Below, one piece after another: positions 26,234-33,621 of a stretch of 64,000 nucleotides of DNA. The stretch covers positions 11,709-75,708 of the forward strand of contig DASVQA010000076.1 in NCBI GenBank assembly GCA_036389375.1, in the 5' to 3' direction. This DNA comes from QHXQ01 sp036389375 (GTDB taxonomy: Bacteria; Acidobacteriota; Blastocatellia; Pyrinomonadales; Pyrinomonadaceae). Both the position numbers and the translations under genes were made by a program. Under the pieces are notes generated by a model. The model had not been told where the DNA came from. It ran no database searches and saw nothing but the letters and a program-made list of their open reading frames with translations. Within the stretch, counting starts at the first letter, position 1; each line of letters begins with the position of its first letter.

Positions 26234-26300
26234 TCTCCCGACTTGTTTTAACTATAGTACACATCATGCGAGCGCGCGCTTTCGCCTCGCATGTGGTGCG

Positions 26301-26942
26301 ATGGAGAAAAGCTCGAACATGACGATGGAAGAGTTGGGCGGGCGCGTGGCGAGCGTGTGGGCGGGCTTGCGGCCGGCGACGCGCAACCTCGTCGAGCGCG
26401 CACTGCAACAGCAGTCGCCACCCGCCGCACCCGTCGCGCGCACCACCGCCGCCTACGACGCGCGCGCCGAATGGGAGTTGAGCCGTCTGCTCGCCGCGCT
26501 GGATGAGCGCGTGCGCGAACAGAGCGCGATCTCTATGAGTCTCGAACAGACGCGGGAACTGGGGCGCGTCGCGGAGGCTTGCGCGCTCGTCCTGCATCAC
26601 GAGGCGCGCTCGGCCGAAGTCTTCGCGCAACTCTTCGAGCGCGCCCTGCGCGCACATGATTATCGCCGCGTGGACACAATCGCCGACACGCTCGCGCCGC
26701 GTCTGCCGCCAAGCGAAATTTGCGAACTCGCGCGCCACGCCAACCCGGCCGTGCGCGCGCTCGCCAACGAGGCGCTGGCGCAAGCGCCGACCTCGACGCT
26801 CGTTGACCTGCTAGGCGATCCGGTGGACGCAGAAGTGGCGCGCGACGCGCTCGCCGCGCAAGCCGACGATTACGGCTCGGACGAAGCGCGCTGGCTGCTC
26901 AATGCGCTCGAACGCGCCGACGAACTCGAAGACGACGAATAA
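26301..26942 (+). CDS. hypothetical helical-repeat protein
   Basis: The 213-residue protein is almost entirely alpha-helical, with HEAT-like spacing of short helices (ELGRVAEACALVLHHEARSAE, then LARHANPAVRALANEALAQAP). It has no signal peptide. It may be an adaptor, but no family is recognised. The ATG at 26301 is chosen; a second ATG at 26319 has GGAG 12 bp upstream and is possible. A clean terminator follows. Confidence 0.6.
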   Translation: MEKSSNMTMEELGGRVASVWAGLRPATRNLVERALQQQSPPAAPVARTTAAYDARAEWELSRLLAALDERVREQSAISMSLEQTRELGRVAEACALVLHHEARSAEVFAQLFERALRAHDYRRVDTIADTLAPRLPPSEICELARHANPAVRALANEALAQAPTSTLVDLLGDPVDAEVARDALAAQADDYGSDEARWLLNALERADELEDDE

Positions 26943-26974
26943 AAAAAGCCGCTCAAACCTGAGCGGCTTTTCAC
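26942..26974. terminator. bidirectional intrinsic terminator
   Basis: AGCCGCTCA and TGAGCGGCT form the stem around AACC, flanked by an A run on one side and TTTT on the other, between convergent genes. Confidence 0.9.
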
Positions 26975-26998
26975 TTTCATCCGGCAAACTGTTCGCCT

Positions 26999-27853
26999 TC
27001 AACTCTGCGCTGCCGCGCCGATCTCGCGCAGGCGTGCGAGCGTCTGCTCGATCAGCCAGTTCGGCGTCGAAGCGCCGGCGGTCACACCGACGCGCGCCAC
27101 GCCGCGCAAATCCGCCGCGTCAATCTCGTCGGGTGTCTCGATCAGAAAACTGCGCGCGCACTGTTCCTTGCAGACCGAAAGCAGCTTGATGCTGTTTGAC
27201 GAATGCTTGCCGCCGATCACGTAGAACGCGTCCACATGCCCGGCGAGCGCGCGGGCCGCGTCCTGCCGGTCGCGTGTGGCCGAACAGATGGTGTTGACGA
27301 TCTGCGGTTCGCTGTCGGCCTTGAGGCGCACGGCGTCGGCGGCTTCCAGAAACGTGCTCAACTTGATCGTTGTCTGCGAAACGACCAGCGGCGCGTGCAG
27401 CTTGGGCAGGCCCGCCACTTCGCTCGCGTCGCGGACGACGTGTGCATTGTTGGGTGCGTAGCCTTTGACGCCGATCATCTCCGGATGGTCTGGATTGCCG
27501 ACCACGACCACGTCGCGCCCCTCGTGGGCGGCGCGCTCGGCAAGCTTCTGCACCTTCGTGACGAACGGGCACGTCGCATCAATGACACGCTCGGCGCGCG
27601 CTTCCAACTCGCGCTGCACTTCAGGCGTCACGCCATGCGCGCGGATGACGGCGGTGATGCCTGTCTCCACCTCTGCGGGCGCGTTGATGGTCGCCACGCC
27701 TTCGGCTTCGAGTCGCCCGATCTCCTGCGTGTTGTGGATGAGCGGCCCCAGCGTGCGCACCTTTGCGCCGTCTTGGAGTGCTTCTTCAACCATCTCGACG
27801 GCGCGCTCGACGCCGAAGCAGAAGCCGTATTCCTCAGCTAAGAGAACCTGCAT
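26999..27853 (-). CDS. ispH: 4-hydroxy-3-methylbut-2-enyl diphosphate reductase
   Basis: The 284-residue product has the three iron-sulfur cysteines of IspH/LytB at Cys12 (YGFCFGVERA), Cys95 (DATCPFV) and Cys190 (TICSATRDRQ), along with LIHN and RAHGV. It performs the last step of the MEP pathway, giving IPP and DMAPP. Length matches the short bacterial form. It is followed on the other strand by a terminator and preceded 18 bp upstream by a small gene on the same strand. Confidence 0.96.
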   Translation of the reverse strand: MQVLLAEEYGFCFGVERAVEMVEEALQDGAKVRTLGPLIHNTQEIGRLEAEGVATINAPAEVETGITAVIRAHGVTPEVQRELEARAERVIDATCPFVTKVQKLAERAAHEGRDVVVVGNPDHPEMIGVKGYAPNNAHVVRDASEVAGLPKLHAPLVVSQTTIKLSTFLEAADAVRLKADSEPQIVNTICSATRDRQDAARALAGHVDAFYVIGGKHSSNSIKLLSVCKEQCARSFLIETPDEIDAADLRGVARVGVTAGASTPNWLIEQTLARLREIGAAAQS

Positions 27854-27871
27854 AAGTTTTACGCGAACTGT

Positions 27872-28150
27872 TTAGACCGTGCCCGGCGGTTGATCCGTTA
27901 CGTGCGGCGTGGGCGTGCGTCGCCGGGCCCACTCTGCGCGCAAGCGGTCGCCGCCTGCCACGGCCTGCTCGATCCAGTCAATGTTCTTGTCGGCGAACCA
28001 GCCGACCGCGCCCCAGAAGTTCTTCTGCAACTCGCCGAGCCGGTGTGCCGCATCCTGCGGCAGGATCGCGTAGGACGCTTCGCAGAATTGGCGCAGCGCG
28101 TCGCAAATGGAAGCGCAGGAACGATTCGGTGTCTGGTTTGTGTTATCCAT
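27872..28150 (-). CDS. hypothetical protein upstream of ispH
   Basis: The 92-residue product begins MDNTNQTPN and contains CASICDALRQFCEASYAIL and a Trp-rich segment NFWGAVGWFADKNIDWIEQAV; the C-terminus is disordered. The ATG at 28150 has GAGGAG about 10 bp upstream. It sits 18 bp before ispH and is probably cotranscribed. No family recognised. Confidence 0.5.
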   Translation of the reverse strand: MDNTNQTPNRSCASICDALRQFCEASYAILPQDAAHRLGELQKNFWGAVGWFADKNIDWIEQAVAGGDRLRAEWARRRTPTPHVTDQPPGTV

Positions 28151-28555
28151 GCTCGTCACACTCCTCACACCCTCATACGGTCGCATCGCGCCGCACGTTC
28201 CCGCAGAAATAGTAGCACAGCGCCCGACGTAAGGCGCAGCGCACTCATCGGGGCGCGTAGGGGCATAGCCGGGCGTGTGTTATAGTCGAATCGTTCGCGC
28301 GCCTTTGTTCTTTAGACAATCTACTCTCGACATCGGGATTTGCGCTTCGTCCTTCTCCTTGTGCCGTCTGTTGTTTTGCACATGCACACGTGCTTCAAGG
28401 AGCCGATGTCAACACCCACACCAGCAAATAATTCAAACGCCAACGGACGACCAAGCAGATGCCCTGTGCCCGGCATAGGTGTCCTTGGCTATTAGCGTCA
28501 GGCAGTCGCCACGCGCCGCGCAAGCGCGCAATTAGCTTTGGCAGAATAGGAAAAG
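28151..28555. other. 405-bp divergent intergenic region with a minimal ORF
   Basis: The stretch holds TATAGT at about 28281 in a poor promoter context and the 29-codon frame at 28406. I see no other gene or RNA signature. The plus-strand part is more AT-rich than average. Confidence 0.4.
28406..28495 (+). CDS. possible 29-residue leader or small protein
   Basis: An ATG with AAGGAG at 4-5 bp spacing opens a 29-codon frame rich in Asn, Pro and Gly (MSTPTPANNSNANG, ending GIGVLGY). It ends 60 bp before the zinc-finger gene. The strong ribosome site is the only support; it may be a leader peptide or chance. Confidence 0.3.
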   Translation: MSTPTPANNSNANGRPSRCPVPGIGVLGY

Positions 28556-28798
28556 ATGAATCAGCCGCAAAGAACGCAAGCGCCGCAAACGTGTGCATGG
28601 TGCGCGGGCACGGGGAAGCGGGCCGTTTCGATGGGCTACGTCATCTCGTGTCTGGTCTGCGGCGGCAAGGGCAACGTGCTGATCGCGCAACCCGCCGGCC
28701 AGTGCCTGCAATGCGGCGGCTCCGGCCGGCGCAACGTGACCAGCCCATGCCTGACCTGCGCCGGCACGGGCTGGGGGCGCGTCTTCAGTCAGAACTGA
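28556..28798 (+). CDS. DnaJ-type CxxCxGxG zinc-finger protein
   Basis: The 80-residue product consists almost wholly of four CxxCxGxG units (CAWCAGTG, CLVCGGKG, CLQCGGSG, CLTCAGTG), the motif of the DnaJ zinc-binding region. There is no J domain. It probably binds two zinc ions and may act as a small chaperone or disulfide-related factor. The ATG follows GGAAAAG. It is followed by a short GC hairpin and then by the rpoZ-like gene. Confidence 0.75.
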   Translation: MNQPQRTQAPQTCAWCAGTGKRAVSMGYVISCLVCGGKGNVLIAQPAGQCLQCGGSGRRNVTSPCLTCAGTGWGRVFSQN

Positions 28799-28800
28799 GG

Positions 28801-28828
28801 CGGGCCGGGCAGAGGGCCCGTCTTTTAA
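28801..28828 (+). terminator. probable intrinsic terminator
   Basis: CGGGC and its complement in GGGCCCG flank a short loop and are followed by TCTTTT just after the zinc-finger stop. Confidence 0.55.
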
Positions 28829-28885
28829 CTTTGGTCGCCCAAGTCGGCGCAATTAACAGTGCTCTCAGGAGTCTTAAGCAACCTT

Positions 28886-29173
28886 ATGGCTGTAACAAAC
28901 AAAGTCGCGCGCGCCGAGCGCAGCGATCTCGCATCAGGGGAACAATGGCCGGGCATCGTCTCCCGCTTTCAACTTATCATCCTCGCGGCCCAACGGAATA
29001 AACAACTGCTGCGCGGCGCGCGCCCGCGCATCGAGGCCGACACGCTCAGGCGACGCAATACCAGCATCGCGCTGGAAGAGGTCAGGCAGGGGCTTGTGCC
29101 CTTCACGAACGATAGCAAAGAGCGCGGCCCTGCCCTCGCCGAGACCGAGGCGCAGCCGGATACGTTGTTATGA
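28886..29173 (+). CDS. rpoZ: RNA polymerase omega-subunit-like protein
   Basis: The 95-residue product matches omega in its core: SRFQLIILAAQRNKQLLRGARPRIE, then NTSIALEEVRQGLVPF, the conserved stretch that clamps the RpoB' C-terminus. Omega normally follows gmk and precedes coaBC; here it stands between a zinc-finger gene and an unknown gene, so the genome context has been rearranged. The ATG at 28886 is preferred since the frame upstream lacks homology; AGGAG lies 14 bp upstream, longer than ideal. It could be a divergent paralogue, but the core residues are intact. Confidence 0.75.
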   Translation: MAVTNKVARAERSDLASGEQWPGIVSRFQLIILAAQRNKQLLRGARPRIEADTLRRRNTSIALEEVRQGLVPFTNDSKERGPALAETEAQPDTLL

Positions 29174-29231
29174 GCAGGCGCAACGCCGCTCCGTTCCCCT
29201 GATTGCAAGTCCGAGGTTAACTATCAAGACG

Positions 29232-29480
29232 GTGAGGCTGAAAGAGTTGCGGGTCTATATCAACCCGGCGGGCGCAGACGCGCTGGCGAAGCACGGCGTG
29301 TTCTACAGTCGGCGCGCGGACGGCCCCTACTATCGCTGGCTCTTTGAGGAAGGACAGGCGCAATGGTGTTGCTCCCGCGTCCACCTGCCGAACCTGACGC
29401 TCAAGACGCTCCGCATCGCACACTGGCAGACCGTGCCGGACGCGTTACGGGAGACGCTGATTGAATACTATGCGGAATAG
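29232..29480 (+). CDS. small hypothetical protein downstream of rpoZ
   Basis: The 82-residue product from GTG at 29232 reads as a compact basic protein: LKELRVYINPAGADALAKHGVFYSRR, then WLFEEGQAQWCCSRVHLPNLTLKTL. A longer frame opening at 29094 overlaps rpoZ and is Arg/Pro-rich, so I reject it. It starts 58 bp after rpoZ and may be cotranscribed. No family recognised. Confidence 0.5.
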   Translation: MRLKELRVYINPAGADALAKHGVFYSRRADGPYYRWLFEEGQAQWCCSRVHLPNLTLKTLRIAHWQTVPDALRETLIEYYAE

Positions 29481-29780
29481 GCGCGGCCCGAGCCGCCGCA
29501 CCCCGCGCTTGCGTTTAAGGGATAATGCGCCGGCAAATTCGCGTCGCCGCCAGCAGGCCCGTGCGTTAGCCGGTACAATAAACGGACTGAAGCCTGTGCA
29601 ACCGCTCCCTCCGGTTTGTACGCTAGAGCACATAACTGTTATATTCACCCAGGACGATCATCTTTCGACATCTGGATCGAGTTCTCACGATCTCCCTCCT
29701 TTTGCCGTCAGTTATTTGTTTCCGGCAACCCCCTCAAGTTCATTAAAATTTCAACCTGCAAAACATAGCAGAGAACTATT
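29481..29780. other. 300-bp intergenic region with promoter
   Basis: No coding frame is convincing. The half near the radical SAM gene is AT-rich and holds the promoter at 29616-29645. The leader would be about 125-130 nt; I see no riboswitch, in particular no clear cobalamin box, though the downstream enzyme binds B12. Confidence 0.55.
29616..29645 (+). promoter_or_regulatory. sigma-70-type promoter
   Basis: TTGTAC and TATATT lie 18 bp apart upstream of the radical SAM gene, within AT-richer DNA than the surroundings. Confidence 0.6.
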
Positions 29781-31361
29781 ATGAAAATTCTACTCTACAA
29801 CCCTGACAACGGCGTGACGCGCAATTTCATGCCGCATCTTTGGATGTTCCTCCTGCAAGCCCTCACGCCGCCCGGCCACGAGGTCATACTGGTGGACGGC
29901 AACGCGCGCGCGATGAACGATGAGGAACTCGTCCGCTTTGTGCGTGCAGAGGGCATCGGGCTTGTCGGCATCGGCGCGATGACGCGGATGGTGGCGAAGG
30001 CTTATCGCGTCGCCGACGCGGTGCGTGCGGCAGGCGTGCCGGTCGTCATGGGCGGGCCGCACGTGACGGAAGTGCCGGACGAAGCGCTTGGCCGGAGCGG
30101 CGGGCCGCGCCATGCCGATGCCGTCGCGCTCGGCGAAGCCGACGAGACTTGGCCACGGATCGTGGAAGACGCGGCGCGCGGCGAACTCAAAGAGGTCTAT
30201 CAGCCGATTGACGAGACGGGCAAAGAGCGTAAGCCGAGTCTTGGCAATTATCCGGCGATCCCCTGGGAGTCGTTAAATCTCGATCAGTTCAACATCGCGC
30301 CGCGCGTCCTGCGCCCGCTGCTCAAGCGCGTGGGGCCGGGTTGGAGCACAATTCGCATCGTGCCGATTGAATCGGGGCGGGGCTGCCCTTATGGCTGCGA
30401 GTTCTGCACCGTCACGGGCTTTTTCGGTGATTCCATCCGCTTCCGCAGCAATCAGAGCATCGTGGACGAACTGCTCAGGTTGAAAGCGCGCGCCAAACGT
30501 GAAGGCGGCCGCACCTCCGTCTTCTTCGTGGACGACAATTTCGCCATCAACATCAAGCGCACCAAGTCGCTCCTGCGCGACATCATCGCGGCCGACGCGC
30601 AACTGCCTTGGACGGCGCAGATCAGCGCGAATCTGTTGCGCGATGAAGAACTGGTCGATCTGATTGCGGCGGCGGGTGGCATGGTCATCTTCATCGGCAT
30701 GGAGTCAATCGATCCGGTCAACCTCGCCGACGTGAACAAGGGCTTCAACAAGCCGAACGAATACGCGGCGGTGCTCAACCGGCTTGCCGAGCGCGACATC
30801 TACGCGATCACGTCCTTCATCTTCGGCATGGATAACGACACGCCCGGCGTCGCCGACCGCACGCTCGAACAGATTCGCACTTGGCCGCCGGGCCTCCCCG
30901 TCTTCGGCCAACTCACGCCCTTTCCCGCCACGCCGCTCTACGACCGCTTACAGAAAGCCGGGCGCTTGACGCGCCCGACGCACTGGCTCGATTTTGCGCC
31001 GTACAAGATGGCCCACACGCCGCTCAAGATGACAATCGCCGAGGCGCAGGCCGAACTAGAACACGCGTGGGTCTCTTCCTATAGCCCGGAGCGGATCGCC
31101 GAAGCCCTCGACTCGATCAGTCACAAGTCGGTCGGCTGGCGCATCTACCACTTCGTCCTGCGGCTCTCGTTTCGCGGCATCTACTTCCCGCAGATGGGCT
31201 GGCGTTCATGGCTGAAGGTGGTGGCGCAGAACCGGCGCACGATCTATCGGCTGACGACGGAGGCGGTGAGTACCTACCGTGCCGCGCGCAAGCGCAAGGC
31301 CGTGAGCGGCGCGCCAGCGCGGCCCGCGCACAGTACGAACGAGGCCACGCAAGATCGCTAA
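29781..31361 (+). CDS. B12-binding radical SAM protein
   Basis: The 526-residue enzyme has an N-terminal cobalamin-binding-like domain (about 1-150: ILLYNPDNG, VDGNARAMND, IGAMTRMV, GGPHVTEVPDEAL) and a radical SAM domain with the cluster motif RGCPYGCEFC near residue 198. The C-terminal third follows (YSPERIAEALDSI). Family members carry out methylations, rearrangements or ring formation on lipids, hopanoids or pigments (the BchE/HpnP/HpnJ type). The substrate is not shown by the sequence. The gene ends with a 4-bp overlap into a convergent small membrane gene. Confidence 0.9.
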   Translation: MKILLYNPDNGVTRNFMPHLWMFLLQALTPPGHEVILVDGNARAMNDEELVRFVRAEGIGLVGIGAMTRMVAKAYRVADAVRAAGVPVVMGGPHVTEVPDEALGRSGGPRHADAVALGEADETWPRIVEDAARGELKEVYQPIDETGKERKPSLGNYPAIPWESLNLDQFNIAPRVLRPLLKRVGPGWSTIRIVPIESGRGCPYGCEFCTVTGFFGDSIRFRSNQSIVDELLRLKARAKREGGRTSVFFVDDNFAINIKRTKSLLRDIIAADAQLPWTAQISANLLRDEELVDLIAAAGGMVIFIGMESIDPVNLADVNKGFNKPNEYAAVLNRLAERDIYAITSFIFGMDNDTPGVADRTLEQIRTWPPGLPVFGQLTPFPATPLYDRLQKAGRLTRPTHWLDFAPYKMAHTPLKMTIAEAQAELEHAWVSSYSPERIAEALDSISHKSVGWRIYHFVLRLSFRGIYFPQMGWRSWLKVVAQNRRTIYRLTTEAVSTYRAARKRKAVSGAPARPAHSTNEATQDR

Positions 31362-31609
31362 GAAGTGATGTGCATCACGTCTTCCCGCTCGTGAGTGACC
31401 ACTGAGAAGGCCACAAATGCGCCCATGCCGCACGCGACTAAAGCGGCGAGGATCGCCAGCCCCAAATTCAGGCCGCCCCCCTGCGGATCGAGTTTCCCCG
31501 CCATATCTCTGAATTGCACGAACAGGTAAAATTGCCAGACGGCCACTAAGGCGCTCGCCCCCGCGATGAGCGCGCAGACCACGCGTAGCGAGTTGTTTAA
31601 TTTGATCAT
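31358..31609 (-). CDS. small two-helix membrane protein
   Basis: The 83-residue product has two hydrophobic helices (VVCALIAGASALVAVWQFYLF and LGLAILAALVACGMGAFVAF) separated by a short Gly-rich loop. It lacks a known motif. Its end overlaps the radical SAM gene by 4 bp in convergent orientation. Confidence 0.6.
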   Translation of the reverse strand: MIKLNNSLRVVCALIAGASALVAVWQFYLFVQFRDMAGKLDPQGGGLNLGLAILAALVACGMGAFVAFSVVTHEREDVMHITS

Positions 31610-31916
31610 AACCGGCCCCCGAAGCGCGCACAGCGCGCGACTGCTGTAACACGGGCCGCAATAGCCCTGTCATGCGCGTGCGCTGATCGCTATCAAAGCT
31701 GTGGACTTCAGTGGGTCTGGGGAATTCCAGAGAGACTGAGAAGGGAGCGAGCTAAACTCGGTTCGCTATCATCTTACCCGTAAGCAAGGTAGAAGTCCAC
31801 GCGCTGCCTTGGGGAAAGTTGCGTGCGAGTTGCCGTGCGTCATCTGTTAGTCGCCGGCTTGGGCCCGGTCTTAAGGCTCGTCCGCAGATAGATTGAACAC
31901 TACAAGGGAGAATTTT
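31610..31916. other. 307-bp divergent intergenic region
   Basis: Upstream region of the desaturase and the small membrane gene. An 8-bp inverted repeat, GTGGACTT at 31701-31708 and AAGTCCAC at 31793-31800, could be an operator or leader stem. No coding frame stands out. Confidence 0.4.
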
Positions 31917-32768
31917 TTGCTCAAAGAACGCACTTCATATTTGGCCTTCGCAGGCCGGGCGGGTAGTCTGCCCCGGCTCAACTGGACGCATAGCGCGCTC
32001 GTCGTCGGGCTGCACGCCTGCGGGCTGCTTGGCCTCTGGTTCTGGCCGCGGCGCATAGACCTCGTCCTGTTTTTTACCTTCTACCTGCTCACGACCTTCG
32101 CGATCAGCATCGGCTATCACCGGTTATTCACGCATCATGGCTTTCGTTGTCAGCGCTGGCTGCGGCGGGCGCTGGCTTGGACGGGCGCGGCGGCGCTACA
32201 GGGCGGCCCGGCGCGTTGGGTGGCGATTCATCGTCGCCATCACCGCATGGCCGATCAGCAGGGCGACCCGCACACGCCGTTGCGCGGCTTTCTGCACGCG
32301 CACATGGGCTGGATCATGTGCCGCGACGAGCAAGAGGGATGCGATTATCGTCAGTTAGTGCCGGACGTGTCGGGCGGCGACGGCTGGATGCGCGTGCTTG
32401 ATCGCGGCGCGCTGTTCATGTTGCCGGGGTTGCTGGCGGCGCTCGTCTGTTACGCCATTGCGGGCTGGCGCGGCGTGCTCTGGGGCGCGGTGCTGCGCAC
32501 GCTGAGCCTGTGGCATCTGACGTGGTGCATCAACAGCGTCTGCCACGTCTGGGGTCGCCGCCCGAACCAGACGCGCGACGAAAGCCGCAACGTCTGGTGG
32601 CTTGGGCTGCTGACGATGGGCGAAGGCTGGCACAACAACCACCATGCGCGCCCGGCCGCCGCCATGCACGGCTGGCGCTGGTACGAAGTTGATTTCTCAG
32701 GTTACGCGATCCGACTGCTCGCGCGGCTCGGCCTCGTCTGGGCCGTCATCCGTGCGCCGCAGAGTTAG
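31917..32768 (+). CDS. acyl-CoA / fatty acid desaturase (delta-9 type)
   Basis: The 283-residue membrane enzyme has the three histidine boxes of acyl-CoA desaturases: HRLFTHHGF, HRRHHRMADQQGDPHTP and WHNNHHA, interspersed with four hydrophobic helices. It introduces a double bond into membrane or CoA-bound acyl chains using di-iron and oxygen. I chose TTG at 31917 because AGGGAG lies 6 bp before it; an earlier TTG at 31893 lacks such a site. It is the first gene after the intergenic region and ends 29 bp before a convergent SGNH lipase. Confidence 0.92.
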   Translation: MLKERTSYLAFAGRAGSLPRLNWTHSALVVGLHACGLLGLWFWPRRIDLVLFFTFYLLTTFAISIGYHRLFTHHGFRCQRWLRRALAWTGAAALQGGPARWVAIHRRHHRMADQQGDPHTPLRGFLHAHMGWIMCRDEQEGCDYRQLVPDVSGGDGWMRVLDRGALFMLPGLLAALVCYAIAGWRGVLWGAVLRTLSLWHLTWCINSVCHVWGRRPNQTRDESRNVWWLGLLTMGEGWHNNHHARPAAAMHGWRWYEVDFSGYAIRLLARLGLVWAVIRAPQS

Positions 32769-32797
32769 CGGCGCGCAGGTTTCATAGCCTGCGAACG

Positions 32798-33574
32798 TTA
32801 TGCGCCGAGCGCATCTTTCACCGTCGGCCACATCATCTTGGCCCAATACTCGTAACCCTCGTCGCTTGGGTGGAAGCCGTCGGCCGAGAAGAACTCAGGA
32901 TGCGCAGGGATGATCTCGCGGCTGAGCTTATAGGCATCAACCAGTTTGACGCCGCGCCGCGCCGCGATCTCGTCAATGCGTGCGTTAAAGAGTCCGATGC
33001 GGCGCGCGACCTCTGCGCGGGCATATTCGGGCACGGCGGGCGCGGGCGCGATGTCGGGGATGTTGGTGGCGACGATGGGCACGCCGGTCGCGCGTTGCAG
33101 GCGCGTGATGATCTCCTCGTAGTTCTGCGCGAAGCGTTCGACGGGGACGTTGTTGGTCAGGTCGTTGATGCCGATGCCGACGGTGATGATGGTCGGCTGC
33201 GCGGCGACGACGCGAGGCAACTGGCCGCGCAGCACATCGTCCGTGCGCGCCCCGCTCACGCACAGGTTTACCACGCGCGCGCCGGGCCGGACGCGCTCGA
33301 TGCGTGTCAGCAGCCGCGCCACGTAGCCGCCGCCTTGGCGCGCGCCCATGCCTACGCCGGTCGAATCACCGAGCGCCACATAGACGACCGGCGCGCTAAT
33401 CCTCTCAGCCGCTTGCTGCGGCTCGTTCACCCCAACAGCCCCCATGTTCGTCTCCCCTCCATGCAAATGCTCCGTCAAGCGCGCGCACGCGCCGCTGCCG
33501 AGCGCCAGCAGACCGATTAACGCCGCGCGCATCAATGTGCGGCGCGCGGTCTTGACACAATCACCCTTGTGCAT
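32798..33574 (-). CDS. SGNH/GDSL-type esterase, exported
   Basis: The 258-residue product has an N-terminal hydrophobic segment with a possible lipobox (GSGAC) and the SGNH blocks: GDSTGVG (nucleophile Ser), GARTDDVL, GIGINDL (Gly-x-Asn-Asp) and DGFHPSDEG (catalytic Asp and His). Such enzymes hydrolyse acyl, acetyl or thioester substrates in the envelope. The ATG at 33574 has GGA immediately and AAGGGGG 9 bp upstream; a longer frame to 33889 is Arg-rich and overlaps the helicase gene. It is 47 bp downstream of the helicase gene on the same strand. Confidence 0.85.
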   Translation of the reverse strand: MHKGDCVKTARRTLMRAALIGLLALGSGACARLTEHLHGGETNMGAVGVNEPQQAAERISAPVVYVALGDSTGVGMGARQGGGYVARLLTRIERVRPGARVVNLCVSGARTDDVLRGQLPRVVAAQPTIITVGIGINDLTNNVPVERFAQNYEEIITRLQRATGVPIVATNIPDIAPAPAVPEYARAEVARRIGLFNARIDEIAARRGVKLVDAYKLSREIIPAHPEFFSADGFHPSDEGYEYWAKMMWPTVKDALGA

Positions 33575-33621
33575 CGTTCCTGCCCCCTTGCTCGTGCCTC
33601 TTGTTCGTTCCCTTGCGCTGT

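Noticed and set aside
29481..29780. Cobalamin riboswitch upstream of the B12-binding radical SAM gene
   Set aside because: No B12-box-like conserved sequence is seen, and the leader downstream of the promoter is only about 130 nt.
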